Assembly: GCF_024112395.2 (NCBI RefSeq)
Contig: NZ_CP078013.2
Span: 1,550,001 to 1,614,000, forward strand
Origin: Pseudomonas pergaminensis
GTDB taxonomy: Bacteria > Pseudomonadota > Gammaproteobacteria > Pseudomonadales > Pseudomonadaceae
Direction of reading: 5' to 3'
DNA: 64,000 bases
The notes under the pieces: generated by a model
The model's database searches: none
What the model was told of the DNA's origin: nothing
Seen by the model: only the letters and a program-made list of their open reading frames with translations
In this document: piece after piece, positions 52,929-62,493 of the stretch
Numbering within the stretch: the first letter of the stretch is position 1
Layout of the letters: the number at the start of each line of letters is the position of its first letter
Position numbers and translations under genes: made by a program

Positions 52929-53816
52929 CTATTCATCGATCTGTGCAATGACGGCGAGAAACTCATCAACTAGCACACTTTTTGTTTCAGCCCGGGTCAG
53001 CACCAACAATTGCGCACACGCATCCCCCTCCACCAACGGCCGGTAAGTCACGCCTTTATTCATCAGGCTCTGCGTACACGCCGGCACCAACGCCACCCCT
53101 TGCCCGGCCGCCACCAGCGCAATGATCGATGTGATCTGACGCCCGGTCGGGCCTGGGCGTAATGGCTGGCCGTGGTGGCGGTAAAGCTGTTCGATGGACT
53201 GGTTGAGCCCCGAGCCATAATCGGCTGGGAATAAAATCAACGGGTAGGCACTCAGCTGCGCCAGGTTGATGCTGGGTTGACGGGCCAGCGGGCTGTCGCT
53301 GGAAACGGCGGCCACCAAGCGCTCTTCGCCCAGGGACAGCGCATGCACCTCTTCGCCCTGTGGCAGCAGGCGACTGAGCCCGATATCCAGCCGCCCGTCC
53401 GCAACGTGCGCGCCCAGGCTGCCGGAGGCGCATTCCACCAGGGTCAACTGCACATCGGGAAACCGCTGGGAAAATGCCTGGATCGCCTGGCTGAACAAAT
53501 CCGACAGGGCGATCGAGCTGACATACCCCAGTGCCAGTTGCCCCGCAGTGCCCGCCGCCAGCTTCCCGGCGATGACCTGCGCCAATTCCACCTGCTCCAG
53601 CACGCTGCGTGCGTAGGGCAGGAACGATCGGCCCTGGGCGGTGAGGGTGACGCTGCGGCTGGTGCGATCAAACAGCTTGAAGCCCAACTCCGTTTCCAGC
53701 GCCGAGATCTGCCGCGTCAGCGGCGGCTGTGCCAGGTGCAGGCGAATGGCGGCGCGGCCGAAGTGCAGTTCTTCAGCGACCGTCAGAAAGTAACGCAGCT
53801 TGCGTAGGTCGAGCAT
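52929..53816 (-). CDS. LysR-family regulator, divergent from two MFS genes
   Basis: A 295-residue LysR protein with winged helix-turn-helix (LRYFLTVAEELHFGRAAIRL, LAQPPLTRQISALE) and an effector domain typical of the CatR/BenM group. It is divergent from a pair of overlapping MFS genes across 95 bases, so it probably controls them. An in-frame open tail continues past the stop. Confidence 0.84.
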   Translation of the reverse strand: MLDLRKLRYFLTVAEELHFGRAAIRLHLAQPPLTRQISALETELGFKLFDRTSRSVTLTAQGRSFLPYARSVLEQVELAQVIAGKLAAGTAGQLALGYVSSIALSDLFSQAIQAFSQRFPDVQLTLVECASGSLGAHVADGRLDIGLSRLLPQGEEVHALSLGEERLVAAVSSDSPLARQPSINLAQLSAYPLILFPADYGSGLNQSIEQLYRHHGQPLRPGPTGRQITSIIALVAAGQGVALVPACTQSLMNKGVTYRPLVEGDACAQLLVLTRAETKSVLVDEFLAVIAQIDE

Positions 53817-53911
53817 CCTGGTCCTTGGGTATTGATCGGTCCGAAATCGGTATTGGTTCAGGACCCGCCGGCCATTCTATAAAGACCTCACAAAATAAAA
53901 CGAGAGGTTTC

Positions 53912-55075
53912 ATGAAACCGCGCCTGCATTGTGCCCGTCTTGCCCTGTTCCTGTGTGGCTGCGCGGCGTTCCTCAACCTGTATGCCACCCAGAGCATTCT
54001 CCAGACGTTTGCCGCGCAGTTTCACATCAGCGCCAAGGCAGCGGGGTGGAGCATCACCGTAACGACGCTGGCCGTGGCGATCACTGCGCCGTTTGTCAGC
54101 CGGCTGACCGGCCGTTTCGAGCAACGCACGGTGATCAGCGTGGCGGCCTTGCTGCTGGCGGTGCCGGCCTTGATGACCGCCTATGCCGACAGCTTTGCCG
54201 AAGTGCTGGTGTGGCGATTTGTCGAAGGCATGTTGATCCCGGTGGTGTTTGCCACCAGCGTGGCCTATATCGGCGACCGCTGGAGCGGCGGCACGGTAAC
54301 GGAGGTCACCAGCCTGTATGTGGCGGGTACGGTGCTGGGTGGGTTCGCCGGGCGCTTTGTCACAGGGGTGATGACTGAATACGTAGGCTGGCGCGAAGCC
54401 TTTGAATTGCTGGCAGTGCTGAGCCTGATGGTGGGTGGGTTTATTCAATTCCTGTTGCCTGTCAGTCGTGTGCGCTCGGTGAGGGTTCAGTCCTCATTCT
54501 CGGTCGTTTTTCGCAAGCCCTTGCTGGCGGCTTACGCTGTCGGTTTTTGCGTGTTGTTCTCTCAAGTTGCAGCGTTTACCTACGCAGGTTTGTACCTGGG
54601 ATTACCGCCATTCAACCTCGGGCCTGCGGCGTTGGGCACGCTTTACATGGTGTTCTTGCTGGCGCTCATCGTGATTCCCATCGCCGGACGCCTCAGCAAA
54701 TCCCGACCTCACGCTGAACTGCTGAGCGTGGCCGCGGTGCTCGGCATCAGCGGCTCAGCGCTGACACTGGTGCCCTCGTTGTGGTGCATCGTGGTGGGCC
54801 TGGCCCTCAGTTCCACTGGTGTGTTTCTCGCCCAGGCGGCGGCCAACGCCTTCACCGCCGCTACCGCCCGCGACAACAAGGCCGGCGCCGTGGGCGTGTA
54901 CCTCACGTGCTATTACCTGGGGGGCAGTTGCGGTGCGATTGTCCCGGCGTTGATCTGGGAGCGCTGGGGCTGGGCCGGGTGTGTGGTGCTGATTATCACC
55001 TTCCAAATACTGACCTTGCTGATCGCCCTGACCGGCTGGAAGCCCCCTAAACCTGAACTGATCCCGACACCATGA
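53912..55075 (+). CDS. MFS efflux transporter
   Basis: A 387-residue DHA1-type MFS carrier with twelve segments and an ACS-like N-terminal LFLCGCAAFLNLYATQSIL. The ATG at 53912 is chosen because GAGAGG lies before it. It overlaps the next MFS gene by four bases (ATGA). Substrate unknown. Confidence 0.84.
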   Translation: MKPRLHCARLALFLCGCAAFLNLYATQSILQTFAAQFHISAKAAGWSITVTTLAVAITAPFVSRLTGRFEQRTVISVAALLLAVPALMTAYADSFAEVLVWRFVEGMLIPVVFATSVAYIGDRWSGGTVTEVTSLYVAGTVLGGFAGRFVTGVMTEYVGWREAFELLAVLSLMVGGFIQFLLPVSRVRSVRVQSSFSVVFRKPLLAAYAVGFCVLFSQVAAFTYAGLYLGLPPFNLGPAALGTLYMVFLLALIVIPIAGRLSKSRPHAELLSVAAVLGISGSALTLVPSLWCIVVGLALSSTGVFLAQAAANAFTAATARDNKAGAVGVYLTCYYLGGSCGAIVPALIWERWGWAGCVVLIITFQILTLLIALTGWKPPKPELIPTP

Positions 55076-56265
55076 ACGACACCGTCGCCGTGCCCGCCCC
55101 CGCCTCGTCAACCCGTCGCCGCACGCTGATCGCTGGCTGCAGCGCCCACGCCGTGCATGATGGCCTTACCGACGTCATCTACGTGCTGCTGCCGATCTGG
55201 CAGACGCAGTTCGCGCTGTCCTACGCCCAGGTTGGACTTCTGCGCGGGGCCTATTCAGGAATGATGGCCGTATTCCAGCTTATGGCCAGCCGCGCGGCAA
55301 AACGCTGGGGCCGTGTACCGCTGCTGGTTGGCGGAACCGCGCTCGCCGGTGCGGCTTATCTAGTGGCGGGTCAAGCCACTGGACTGGTGATGTTACTGCT
55401 GGCGCTTTTGCTGGGCGGCTTGGGGGCAAGCACGCAACACCCGCTGGCATCCTCGATGATCAGCGATGCTTACGAGGACGGTGGCGGCATCAAGCAGGCT
55501 TTGTCCCAGTACAACTTCGCCGGTGACATTGGCAAGACCCTGGTTCCCGGTCTGGTCGGCTTGTTGCTCACGGTCATCAGTTGGCGCGCCAGTGCTACGC
55601 TTCTCGGGTTGTTGGGGTTGGCGGCGGCGGGGCTGTTGTGGTGGTTGATTCCCAGCCAGCCGGACGCCTCGGTGGCGACCCAAAAAACCAAGTCCTCTAC
55701 CGGAGTCGGCTCTGTCAGCGGTCTGCGCGCATTGATCCTCACTGGCACTCTCGACAGCGCCGTGCGCATGGGTTTTCTCACCTTCCTGCCGTTTTTGCTG
55801 CAAGCCAAAGGGGCGGGCACGGCCGGTATTGGCCTGGCCCTGACCCTGCTGTTTATTGGTGGCGCGTTCGGCAAGTTATTGTGCGGCTACCTGGGCGCGC
55901 GCATCGGCATGATGAGGACGGTGTGGCTGACGGAAAGCAGCACGGCCTTGCTGATCGTCGCTGCGGTGTATGTGCCGCTGACCGCGCTGATGGTGATGTT
56001 GCCGCTGCTGGGACTGGTGCTCAATGGCACGTCGTCGGTGTTGTACGGCGCCGTGCCTGACCTGGCGGGTGGAGGTAAGCGGGAGCAGGCATTTGCGGTG
56101 TTCTACACCGGCACGATTGGTGGCGGTGCGCTGGCGCCGGTGGTGTTTGGCGGGGTGGGGGATACGCTGGGCGTACCGGTGGCCGTGACGGTATTGGCGG
56201 GGGTGTTGTTGGTGACGTTGCCGTTGGCGTGGGTGGTGCAGCGGGGAACGAATGAGCCGGGTTGA
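55072..56265 (+). CDS. MFS transporter, fosmidomycin-resistance (Fsr)-like
   Basis: A 397-residue MFS carrier of the Fsr-like group, with AHAVHDGLTDVIYVLLPIWQ near the start, a signature of that family. Fsr exports fosmidomycin and related compounds. It starts within the end of the previous MFS gene, so the two are co-translated. Whether they form one function is not clear. It is the last gene before the parDE remnants. Confidence 0.84.
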   Translation: MNDTVAVPAPASSTRRRTLIAGCSAHAVHDGLTDVIYVLLPIWQTQFALSYAQVGLLRGAYSGMMAVFQLMASRAAKRWGRVPLLVGGTALAGAAYLVAGQATGLVMLLLALLLGGLGASTQHPLASSMISDAYEDGGGIKQALSQYNFAGDIGKTLVPGLVGLLLTVISWRASATLLGLLGLAAAGLLWWLIPSQPDASVATQKTKSSTGVGSVSGLRALILTGTLDSAVRMGFLTFLPFLLQAKGAGTAGIGLALTLLFIGGAFGKLLCGYLGARIGMMRTVWLTESSTALLIVAAVYVPLTALMVMLPLLGLVLNGTSSVLYGAVPDLAGGGKREQAFAVFYTGTIGGGALAPVVFGGVGDTLGVPVAVTVLAGVLLVTLPLAWVVQRGTNEPG

Positions 56266-56274
56266 CGCGCGCAA

Positions 56275-56565
56275 TTACAAAATGAGTAATCTATCCATTC
56301 GATCATGCAGGATACGAGCGATCTCAATCCCATACGGGACGATCCGAAAATAGAGCGTATTTCTTTCAAGGCAATAGTGGCGGTATCCCGTGCGTATCTC
56401 GTTGCAGGCTGGGGCAATCCTTGGCTGCTGCGCCAACTGCTCGAACGCTTTCGTCAGAATGTCTATATAGCGGTTAGCCTGTTCTACGCTTTACGTCTGA
56501 GCGCTGTAAATCCAAATGTTTTCAAGATCACACTCTGCCGCAGGTGTAAGACGGTATTCAGTCAT
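56275..56565 (-). pseudogene. ParE-type toxin pseudogene
   Basis: The frame reads a ParE/RelE-like protein of 96 residues: MTEYRLTPAAECDLENIW at the start and IEIARILHDRMDRLLIL at the end. An in-frame TAA at codon 25 (56491-56493) interrupts it. The remaining sequence is intact, so the decay is recent. Its start overlaps the antitoxin stop by 8 bases. Confidence 0.82.
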
Positions 56566-56803
56566 ATGTCTTTAACATTCTTCTCTTGAACTCATCGGGG
56601 TTGAATAAACGAGGTTCGCCGCTGGACTCACCCTCCTTCAACGCTGCGCGGATTGATTCAATTTCAGCGCTGCGCTCTTGTTCACACCTTATCAAATCGC
56701 GGATGTATTCACTGTCATTGGTGTAATGACCCGTTTCTATCTGCGCTTTGATCCAGCCGTCTTGCTGGTCAGTAACAGTGATGGTTTTTCATACGGTTCC
56801 CAT
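56558..56803 (-). pseudogene. ParD-type antitoxin pseudogene
   Basis: An 81-codon ParD-like frame: MGTV, then KTITVTDQQDGWIKAQIE and EYIRDLI, ending in MLKTYD. Codon 5 is TGA (56789-56791), where a CGA Arg codon may have stood. No in-frame start follows for more than 25 codons. It overlaps the toxin gene by 8 bases, the usual parDE layout. Confidence 0.82.
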
Positions 56804-57161
56804 GGGAGCGCCTCCAGTCCAAAGAGTGACAGCGAGCGCTATCATACTATTGGTGCGAAATCGCGTACCTGGATGATCGGCGTGTCACTGTGGGCCGATG
56901 CCGAAGGTATTTTCTTGGGTTCTTGCTTCGATGAGGTTCAGCAGGATGATGCGAACGGTGGGATGATTTCAAATGGTCTTTAAAGGGGTGTATTACTTGG
57001 AATTGCAGGTGGTTTCTGGCTGTGCAAAGGGCGGGTGCAGGTCTTGCGGCATTGCCTACACGAGGATCAGACTAGTCTGAGCTGTTCGCTATGGGTGGCC
57101 TGTTTAAGGCGTGTCTTCCCAGGCTGCCCATACCATAGGGGGAGCCGAGACATGCACAGCC
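56804..57161. other. Gene-free region upstream of the parDE remnant
   Basis: About 360 bases without a credible gene, repeat or clear promoter. It presumably held the parDE promoter. Confidence 0.5.
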
Positions 57162-57467
57162 TTAAACGCATGACTCCAGCGTAAACGGAATCCGCAATGC
57201 GCCAACCGGGCCTTCCCGAACACCGCACATTTCATCGTGCACACAGTGCTGCACCAGCACACAGGGAAACGGCGGAACCCGTTGCAACAGGTTGCGTAAA
57301 TGCGTGGTGGAACGGATGCGCAATGGCTGGTTGTCATCGTCCAGCAACGTCATCTCGACATGATCCAGCCTGATACGCGCGATATAGAATCCACCCTCCA
57401 GCGACAGCAGCTGCAGCTCGCGAATTTCTCCATTTACTGCCAGTTCAGTCAGCCTGTGCAAATTCAT
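57162..57467 (-). CDS. DUF6482-type small protein
   Basis: A 101-residue soluble protein with no signal peptide. It opens MNLHRLTELAVNGEIREL and resembles, from memory, the DUF6482 family found in Pseudomonas. An AGGAG site lies 7 bases before the ATG. Role unknown. It is 23 bases downstream of the DUF3833 gene, so the two may be co-transcribed. Confidence 0.7.
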   Translation of the reverse strand: MNLHRLTELAVNGEIRELQLLSLEGGFYIARIRLDHVEMTLLDDDNQPLRIRSTTHLRNLLQRVPPFPCVLVQHCVHDEMCGVREGPVGALRIPFTLESCV

Positions 57468-57490
57468 GATTCACTCCTGCTGTGGGTCAT

Positions 57491-58015
57491 TCACTGGCGA
57501 CGAAAGAACAACGTGACCTGGCCCCATTCGACGCCGAACTTGGTCATGCTGGAGCGGTTGATCAGGGTGTCTTCGTCCATCAGGTACATCCAGTCATCAA
57601 AGCTCACCTCATAGACGGAACCGTCCACGGGTAGGTTGAGCCGGTAGCGCCAACGCAGTGCGTTACCCGCCACTTCGCCAATGGCCTCGCCAACCACATC
57701 ACCCGCCCGACCGCGCCAGCGCCCCGGGCCATCCGGTGTCAGTGTCCACACCCGCTGTTGTCGCGTGCCGTCGCTGTACAGGAAGCGTTCGTCGAGAATC
57801 AAGGCATTACCCTCGCGTCGGCTGGCGATGTTCACTTCAAAGCGCTTGGCCACTTCGCCCGAGCGCTTCTGGAAAATCCCCCAGGCCTTGACGGGCTTGC
57901 TGAAGAACCGCTCCAGGTCCAACTGCGGCTGCTGGTCGGCGTAGTGCTCGACGCCTACGTTGGCGCAATTGCTCAAGCTCAATACCAGCAACAATGAAAC
58001 CAGTAGACGTGTCAT
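57491..58015 (-). CDS. DUF3833 lipoprotein
   Basis: A 174-residue protein with lipobox LSNC (Cys17) and the DUF3833 domain (FEVNIASRREGNALILDERF and WRGRAGDVVGEAIGEVAGNALRW). Predicted to be anchored in the periplasm or outer membrane. A strong AGGAG site precedes the ATG. Function unknown. Confidence 0.85.
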   Translation of the reverse strand: MTRLLVSLLLVLSLSNCANVGVEHYADQQPQLDLERFFSKPVKAWGIFQKRSGEVAKRFEVNIASRREGNALILDERFLYSDGTRQQRVWTLTPDGPGRWRGRAGDVVGEAIGEVAGNALRWRYRLNLPVDGSVYEVSFDDWMYLMDEDTLINRSSMTKFGVEWGQVTLFFRRQ

Positions 58016-58122
58016 TGCTCGGCTCCTTGATCGTGCCTCAGCGCGTTGGAGTAATACTTGTACAAAAATATTGATTTGTATAGGTGTGGGCGACGCGAAT
58101 GATCGGCGTCTTAAATCGCAGC

Positions 58123-58159
58123 CATAAAAAAACCGGCCTCAAAGGACCGGTTTTTTTTG
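58123..58159. terminator. Terminator downstream of the tRNA gene
   Basis: A hairpin ACCGG/CCGGT with A and T runs on either side lies between the DUF3833 gene and the tRNA. On the minus strand it ends the tRNA transcript. Confidence 0.85.
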
Positions 58160-58202
58160 CATCCGCCGTCAAAAACAACCTGACACAGAACGCGAATTTG
58201 AG

Positions 58203-58276
58203 TGGAGCGGGTAGAGGGAATCGAACCCTCGTCGGAAGCTTGGGAAGCTACTGTTCTACCATTAAACTATACCCGC
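58203..58276 (-). tRNA. tRNA-Gly(CCC)
   Basis: The minus strand folds as a tRNA: acceptor GCGGGTA/TACCCGC, D-loop with GTTTAATGGTAGAAC, anticodon loop TTCCCAA (anticodon CCC) and T-loop GGTTCGATTCC. The CCA end is encoded. 74 bases long. Confidence 0.95.
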
Positions 58277-58334
58277 TCAGAGCGGCTGACTTTGTACCAG
58301 ATGTTCGTCGGGATTTGAAGTTTTTCTTCAAAAA

Positions 58335-58426
58335 TGTGGGGGTTGACGCTGGCTAGCCTGCGATATCGACACCTCGGTGTGCCCGTCACACTTCAGTGAT
58401 GCTATCGCAGGCAAGCCAGCGCCCAC
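58335..58426. repeat. Degenerate REPIN
   Basis: A right arm GCAGGCAAGCCAGCGCCCAC pairs with a left arm that has an insertion (GTGGGGGTTGACGCTGGCTA, with GCCTGCGA beyond). It lies between the tRNA and phaG. Confidence 0.75.
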
Positions 58427-58429
58427 CCC

Positions 58430-59314
58430 TCAGATTGCAAACGCATGCTGCGTCTGGCCATGGTGATAACGCAATCGGCTGACCTGGCGCTCCGGTTTCA
58501 AGAAACCCACCACCGCGTCACGACTGTCCCGGCATGCGGCCTTGTGCTCCATGTCCAGGAAATGCCCCGTCGCCTGAATCGTACTGAAGCTGCTGTTGGC
58601 CACATGCTGGCCAAACAGCTTGGCGTCCTGGGCGCTGGTGTATTCGTCCCATTCACCGTTGAGAAACAACACCGGAATGTCGATCTGCTTGGCGGCCTTG
58701 AGGTAGCACAGGCGATCACTGTTGAGCACATGGCTGATGTGAAAGTGCATCTGCCCATACTCATGTTCGGCCAGGCTGCTCACGTGTTTATAGTTGAAGC
58801 GCTTGAACAGCGACGGCAAGTGTTTGCCGATGGTGCTGTTGACCAGGTGGCCGACGCGGTCGCGGTCGAGGTTGCCGAGGTAGTCGACGCCGCGTTCCAG
58901 GTAGTCGCGCATCGGGGCGTTGATCACCGGGGAGAACGAACTGATCACGGCCTTCTCCACGCGGCGCGGGCGATGGGCGAGGGCAACCAGGGTGGCGGCG
59001 CCGCCCCAGGAAAAGGACAGTACGTGTTCGGCGGCGAAGTGATCGATGAGTTCCAGCAGGAGCTGGCCTTCGACTTCCTTCGTCAGCATTTGCTCGTGGC
59101 GGTTGTGAATTTTGGAGCGGCCAGCGTAGGGCTGGTCGTACAAAACCACATTGAATTGCGGGTACAGGCTTTTCACGGTTTGGGCGAAGGATGCCGTGGT
59201 GGCCATGGAGCCGTTGACCAGGATGATGGTCTTTGCAGCAGCGTCCGCGCGATAGAACTCCGTGTAAACCCGATACTGACCCTGTATATCCAACACAGCG
59301 ATTTCTGGCCTCAT
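58430..59314 (-). CDS. phaG: 3-hydroxyacyl-ACP thioesterase/transacylase PhaG
   Basis: A 294-residue alpha/beta hydrolase, very close from memory to P. putida PhaG and related to RhlA. Nucleophile Ser102 lies in LSFSWGGAAT, the acid is probably in NGEWDEY, and the base in TGHFLDM. The C-terminus HAFAI is the PhaG ending. PhaG links fatty-acid synthesis to medium-chain polyhydroxyalkanoate by acting on 3-hydroxyacyl-ACP. RhlA is the alternative, but the start MRPEIAVLDIQGQYRV favours PhaG. AGGAG precedes the ATG at 59314. Confidence 0.9.
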   Translation of the reverse strand: MRPEIAVLDIQGQYRVYTEFYRADAAAKTIILVNGSMATTASFAQTVKSLYPQFNVVLYDQPYAGRSKIHNRHEQMLTKEVEGQLLLELIDHFAAEHVLSFSWGGAATLVALAHRPRRVEKAVISSFSPVINAPMRDYLERGVDYLGNLDRDRVGHLVNSTIGKHLPSLFKRFNYKHVSSLAEHEYGQMHFHISHVLNSDRLCYLKAAKQIDIPVLFLNGEWDEYTSAQDAKLFGQHVANSSFSTIQATGHFLDMEHKAACRDSRDAVVGFLKPERQVSRLRYHHGQTQHAFAI

Positions 59315-59618
59315 GTCGTAAGACTCCTGGCAAGCGGGTAGGGCGCGCAGATCACTCTGCACGAGCTTTATGACAGGTAGGCATACGCCTGGAAAAGGAG
59401 GCCCATGTCGATCCAATGACGGCTGGCCGACGGCTGTTGTTATGGCGGGCTGTTTGCCGGGAAGGCCCGTGGATCAAGCGCGGGCGGGGCAAGGTGGTTC
59501 TTGGAGGTTATAGGCGACTCGCCAGTCATATTTGAACTGGTGATCCTGATTCAAGCAGCAGAGCGGGCAGCTCGCAAGGCGGTGAAGCGGTTTTTTGCCA
59601 TCACCGGCTGAACGGTCA
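59315..59618. other. Intergenic region upstream of phaG
   Basis: About 300 bases with no credible gene. It must hold the phaG promoter. I see no clear sigma-54 or sigma-E motif. Confidence 0.5.
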
Positions 59619-60311
59619 TCAGACCTGGCGGATTTCTTCGTCAGTCAGCGCCCGGTATTGGCCGGGCGCGAGGGCGGCGTCCAGCACCAAGGGCCCCATG
59701 CGCTCGCGATGCAGGCCGATGACCTTGTTATCAAAGTGCCCGAACATGCGCTTCACCTGGTGATAGCGTCCTTCGATGATGCTCAGCCGCGCGGTTCTCG
59801 GCCCCAGCAACACCAGTTCGGCGGGTTGAGTGGTCAGGTCTTCGAACGCGAAATACAGGCCCTGTGCAAACGTGGCGGCGTACTCCGCGCCAATGTCCTG
59901 CTCGGTCTCTACCCGGTAAACCTTGGGCAGTTTGGTCTGCGGTTGTGTCAGGCGACGCGACCATTGGCCGTCGTTGGTGATCAGCATCAGGCCGGTGGTG
60001 TTGAAGTCCAGGCGACCGGCAATGTGCAATTCGTCTTTGCCCGGCTCATCGAGTAGATCCAGCACGGTCGGGTGCTGCGGGTCCGCCGTGGCGCTCACGC
60101 AACCCTGGGGCTTGTGCAGCATGAAGTAGCGCGCCGGTTTGCCCGCCTGCAGTACTTCATCGTCAACACACACGCGGCTGAATTCCCGCACTTCGTGATG
60201 GGGATCATTGACCGCCACGCCATCCACCGACACCCGCCGCTCAACCAGCAACAGCCGCACTTGCTTGCGATTGAACCGGGGCAGGTTACTGAGGAACCGA
60301 TCAACCCGCAT
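59619..60311 (-). CDS. rsuA: 16S rRNA pseudouridine synthase RsuA
   Basis: A 230-residue enzyme with an N-terminal S4 domain (residues about 1-60) and a catalytic domain whose Asp102 lies in GRLDFNTTGL. It isomerises U516 of 16S rRNA in E. coli. Its ATG shares a base with the stop of the CWC gene (TAATG). Confidence 0.93.
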   Translation of the reverse strand: MRVDRFLSNLPRFNRKQVRLLLVERRVSVDGVAVNDPHHEVREFSRVCVDDEVLQAGKPARYFMLHKPQGCVSATADPQHPTVLDLLDEPGKDELHIAGRLDFNTTGLMLITNDGQWSRRLTQPQTKLPKVYRVETEQDIGAEYAATFAQGLYFAFEDLTTQPAELVLLGPRTARLSIIEGRYHQVKRMFGHFDNKVIGLHRERMGPLVLDAALAPGQYRALTDEEIRQV

Positions 60312-60523
60312 TACGTTGGCTCAGCCCCACGCAACTGCACATCGACCTGGGCACAGCGCGGGCATAGGCAGGCCTTGTTGCGCAATTCCTCGGGCAAGGC
60401 TTGGAGCACGGCCGGGTCGATGGTGACGCTGTAGCACCAGCACGCCTGGTCGACCGTGCGCGGGTCTGCCAGGGAGCAGTCGTTGCGGGCGCCGCAGGCG
60501 GGGCAAAGGGTTGGCGTGGTCAT
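60311..60523 (-). CDS. Cysteine-rich CWC-family protein
   Basis: A 70-residue protein of the Cys-rich CWC family with eight Cys (CPACG, CSL, CWCYS, CLCPRC), likely metal-binding. Function unknown. It is co-translated with rsuA, an overlap of one base. Confidence 0.84.
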   Translation of the reverse strand: MTTPTLCPACGARNDCSLADPRTVDQACWCYSVTIDPAVLQALPEELRNKACLCPRCAQVDVQLRGAEPT

Positions 60524-60608
60524 GGGCAGGTTCGGGCTGGGTCTGGCAAATAGTCCGGAGAATCCCGGTGTGCCTCGTACGATACAGGGCCGACCCTGCC
60601 CAGGCTAC

Positions 60609-62231
60609 TTAGAGCTGGAACTTGCTGACCAGTACGTTGAACGAGGTGGCCAGGCGCGACAGGTCCTGGCTGGAGGCGTTGGTCTGATGGGCTCCGGCGG
60701 CCGTCTGGGTAGACAGGTCCTGAATGTTCAACAGGTTGCGGTCCACCTCGCGGGCCACCTGGGCCTGTTCCTCCGAGGCAGAGGCAATCACCAGGTTGCG
60801 CTCATTGATCTTCGCCACACTGGCGGTGATGCGTTGCAACGCTTCGCCGGCGTTCTGCGCCAGGGTCTGGGTATTGTTGGCCCAGGTCAGGCTCTTGTTC
60901 ATTGCCGCGACCGCATCGTCGGCGCCGGTCTGTACTTCACCAATCATCTTTTCAATATCCACCGTGGACGTCTGGGTGCGATGAGCCAACGCCCGCACTT
61001 CATCGGCGACCACCGCAAACCCACGCCCTTGCTCACCCGCGCGGGCGGCTTCAATGGCGGCGTTGAGGGCCAGCAAGTTGGTCTGGTCGGCAATGCCTCG
61101 GATCACATCGATCACCTTGCCGATCTCTCGCACCTGGCCGGCAAGGTCTGCAACCGATTGTGTGGAGTCGTTAATCTCGACCACCATCGAACTCATGCCG
61201 GACACCGCCTGTTCCACTTGCTGGCGGCCATCTTCGGCCTCGGTGGTGGCCTGGCGCGAGGCTTCAGAGGTCGAGACAGCGTTGCTGGCCACTTCGTCCA
61301 CGGCGGCGGTCATCTGGTTGACGGCGGTGGCTGCTTGTTGGATCTCATCATTCTGGCGGGTCAGGCTGCGGCTGCTTTCATCGGTGACCGCACTCAGTTC
61401 CTCGGCCGCCGATGCAAGCTGGTCGGACGCGTTGGCGATTTCCACGAGGGTACTTTTCAGGCCGCCTTGCATGTCCGACAGCGCCATCAGCAGTTGCCCG
61501 GCTTCGTCGGTGCGCTCGGTGATGATGGCCTGGGTCAGGTCGCCCTGGGCAATGCGCTGTGCGCTCTGCACGGCTTGAGCGATAGGGCGGGTGATCAGGC
61601 GGGTGATCAACATACCGATGATGATCGCAATGAGGAAGGCAAGCACAATGCCGCCGATCATCCACGTCAATGCACTGTTGCGCAGCTCATCGGCTGCGAC
61701 CGCGCCTTCCTTGATCTGGCGGTTATTGGACTCGATCATTATGCGGATCAGCTCACGCGCCTGGCGGAACAGTTCATTGTTGCTGGTATTGAGCTGGGCC
61801 CGGGCCTGGTCGACTTGGCCGCCGTCGAGCAGTGCCATGATGCGTTCAGAGTTGCTGATGTAGCTGGGCCAGATCTGGTCAAGTTTGTCTCCCGCTGCCC
61901 GTTCGTCATCTTCCAGCGGCGTTGCGCGGTAAGAGGCGTAGGACGCTTGGCTACGCTTGAGTTCCTGGGCGATGTCCTGGCGCACGCGGTCGCGGTCCTG
62001 TGGGGAAACGTCGCCTCTGCTGGCATCCATCAAGCGGTACAGGCCGCGGTTGTGGGCCACCAGGCCGTTGAGCGTGGCGGCCGTGTTGCTCACCGAAACC
62101 AGGTTGTTGGAAAACGTCAGTTCCAACGCCGTGGAGAGGCGAACCACCCCTTTGATTCCCAGCAGGCCCACCGCCAGGGTGACCAGCGCACACAGTAGAA
62201 ACGAGAGCAGCAGTTTGGTTGAAATCTTCAT
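60609..62231 (-). CDS. Methyl-accepting chemotaxis protein
   Basis: A 540-residue chemoreceptor: N-terminal membrane segment, a four-helix-bundle ligand domain (residues about 35-185), a second segment (187-210), HAMP and a signalling domain with the hairpin tip [20 protein letters not shown]. The ligand is not known. It forms trimers of dimers at the cell pole and signals to CheA. Confidence 0.92.
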   Translation of the reverse strand: MKISTKLLLSFLLCALVTLAVGLLGIKGVVRLSTALELTFSNNLVSVSNTAATLNGLVAHNRGLYRLMDASRGDVSPQDRDRVRQDIAQELKRSQASYASYRATPLEDDERAAGDKLDQIWPSYISNSERIMALLDGGQVDQARAQLNTSNNELFRQARELIRIMIESNNRQIKEGAVAADELRNSALTWMIGGIVLAFLIAIIIGMLITRLITRPIAQAVQSAQRIAQGDLTQAIITERTDEAGQLLMALSDMQGGLKSTLVEIANASDQLASAAEELSAVTDESSRSLTRQNDEIQQAATAVNQMTAAVDEVASNAVSTSEASRQATTEAEDGRQQVEQAVSGMSSMVVEINDSTQSVADLAGQVREIGKVIDVIRGIADQTNLLALNAAIEAARAGEQGRGFAVVADEVRALAHRTQTSTVDIEKMIGEVQTGADDAVAAMNKSLTWANNTQTLAQNAGEALQRITASVAKINERNLVIASASEEQAQVAREVDRNLLNIQDLSTQTAAGAHQTNASSQDLSRLATSFNVLVSKFQL

Positions 62232-62289
62232 GGGTCAGGTCCGGACAGGGTAGCGAAGGGCGCACGCTAGAGCCTCCCTGGCACGGTGC

Positions 62290-62306
62290 GATGTCATAGT
62301 GACATC
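62290..62306. promoter_or_regulatory. Palindrome upstream of the chemoreceptor gene
   Basis: GATGTCA-TAG-TGACATC, a perfect seven-base inverted repeat, lies 60 bases before the mcp start and about 190 before the divergent lipoprotein gene. Confidence 0.5.
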
Positions 62307-62493
62307 ATCGCAATTGATAAAGTTGCGAGCCAGACAAATTTACTGAATCGATAAAGCGGGTGCAGATGTATCAAGCTGTTGCGAAAACGCACCAGATTCC
62401 GTTTTTGATGTCAGATGTTTCGTCATTCAGTGAAAGCTGAGTGCCGCCCTCCCGCGTCGCTGGAGGTGCTCTTCCGCGGTCCAGGAGGCCGCC

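Noticed and set aside
52851..52931. A plus-strand small gene at 52851-52979 (MFLLKHFQRCRR...)
   Set aside because: It runs opposite the LysR tail and has no domain; the minus-strand reading is more protein-like.
56305..56983. Two plus-strand frames at 56305-56589 and 56678-56983
   Set aside because: They lie opposite the parDE pseudogenes and their upstream region, and have no domain or ribosome-binding site.
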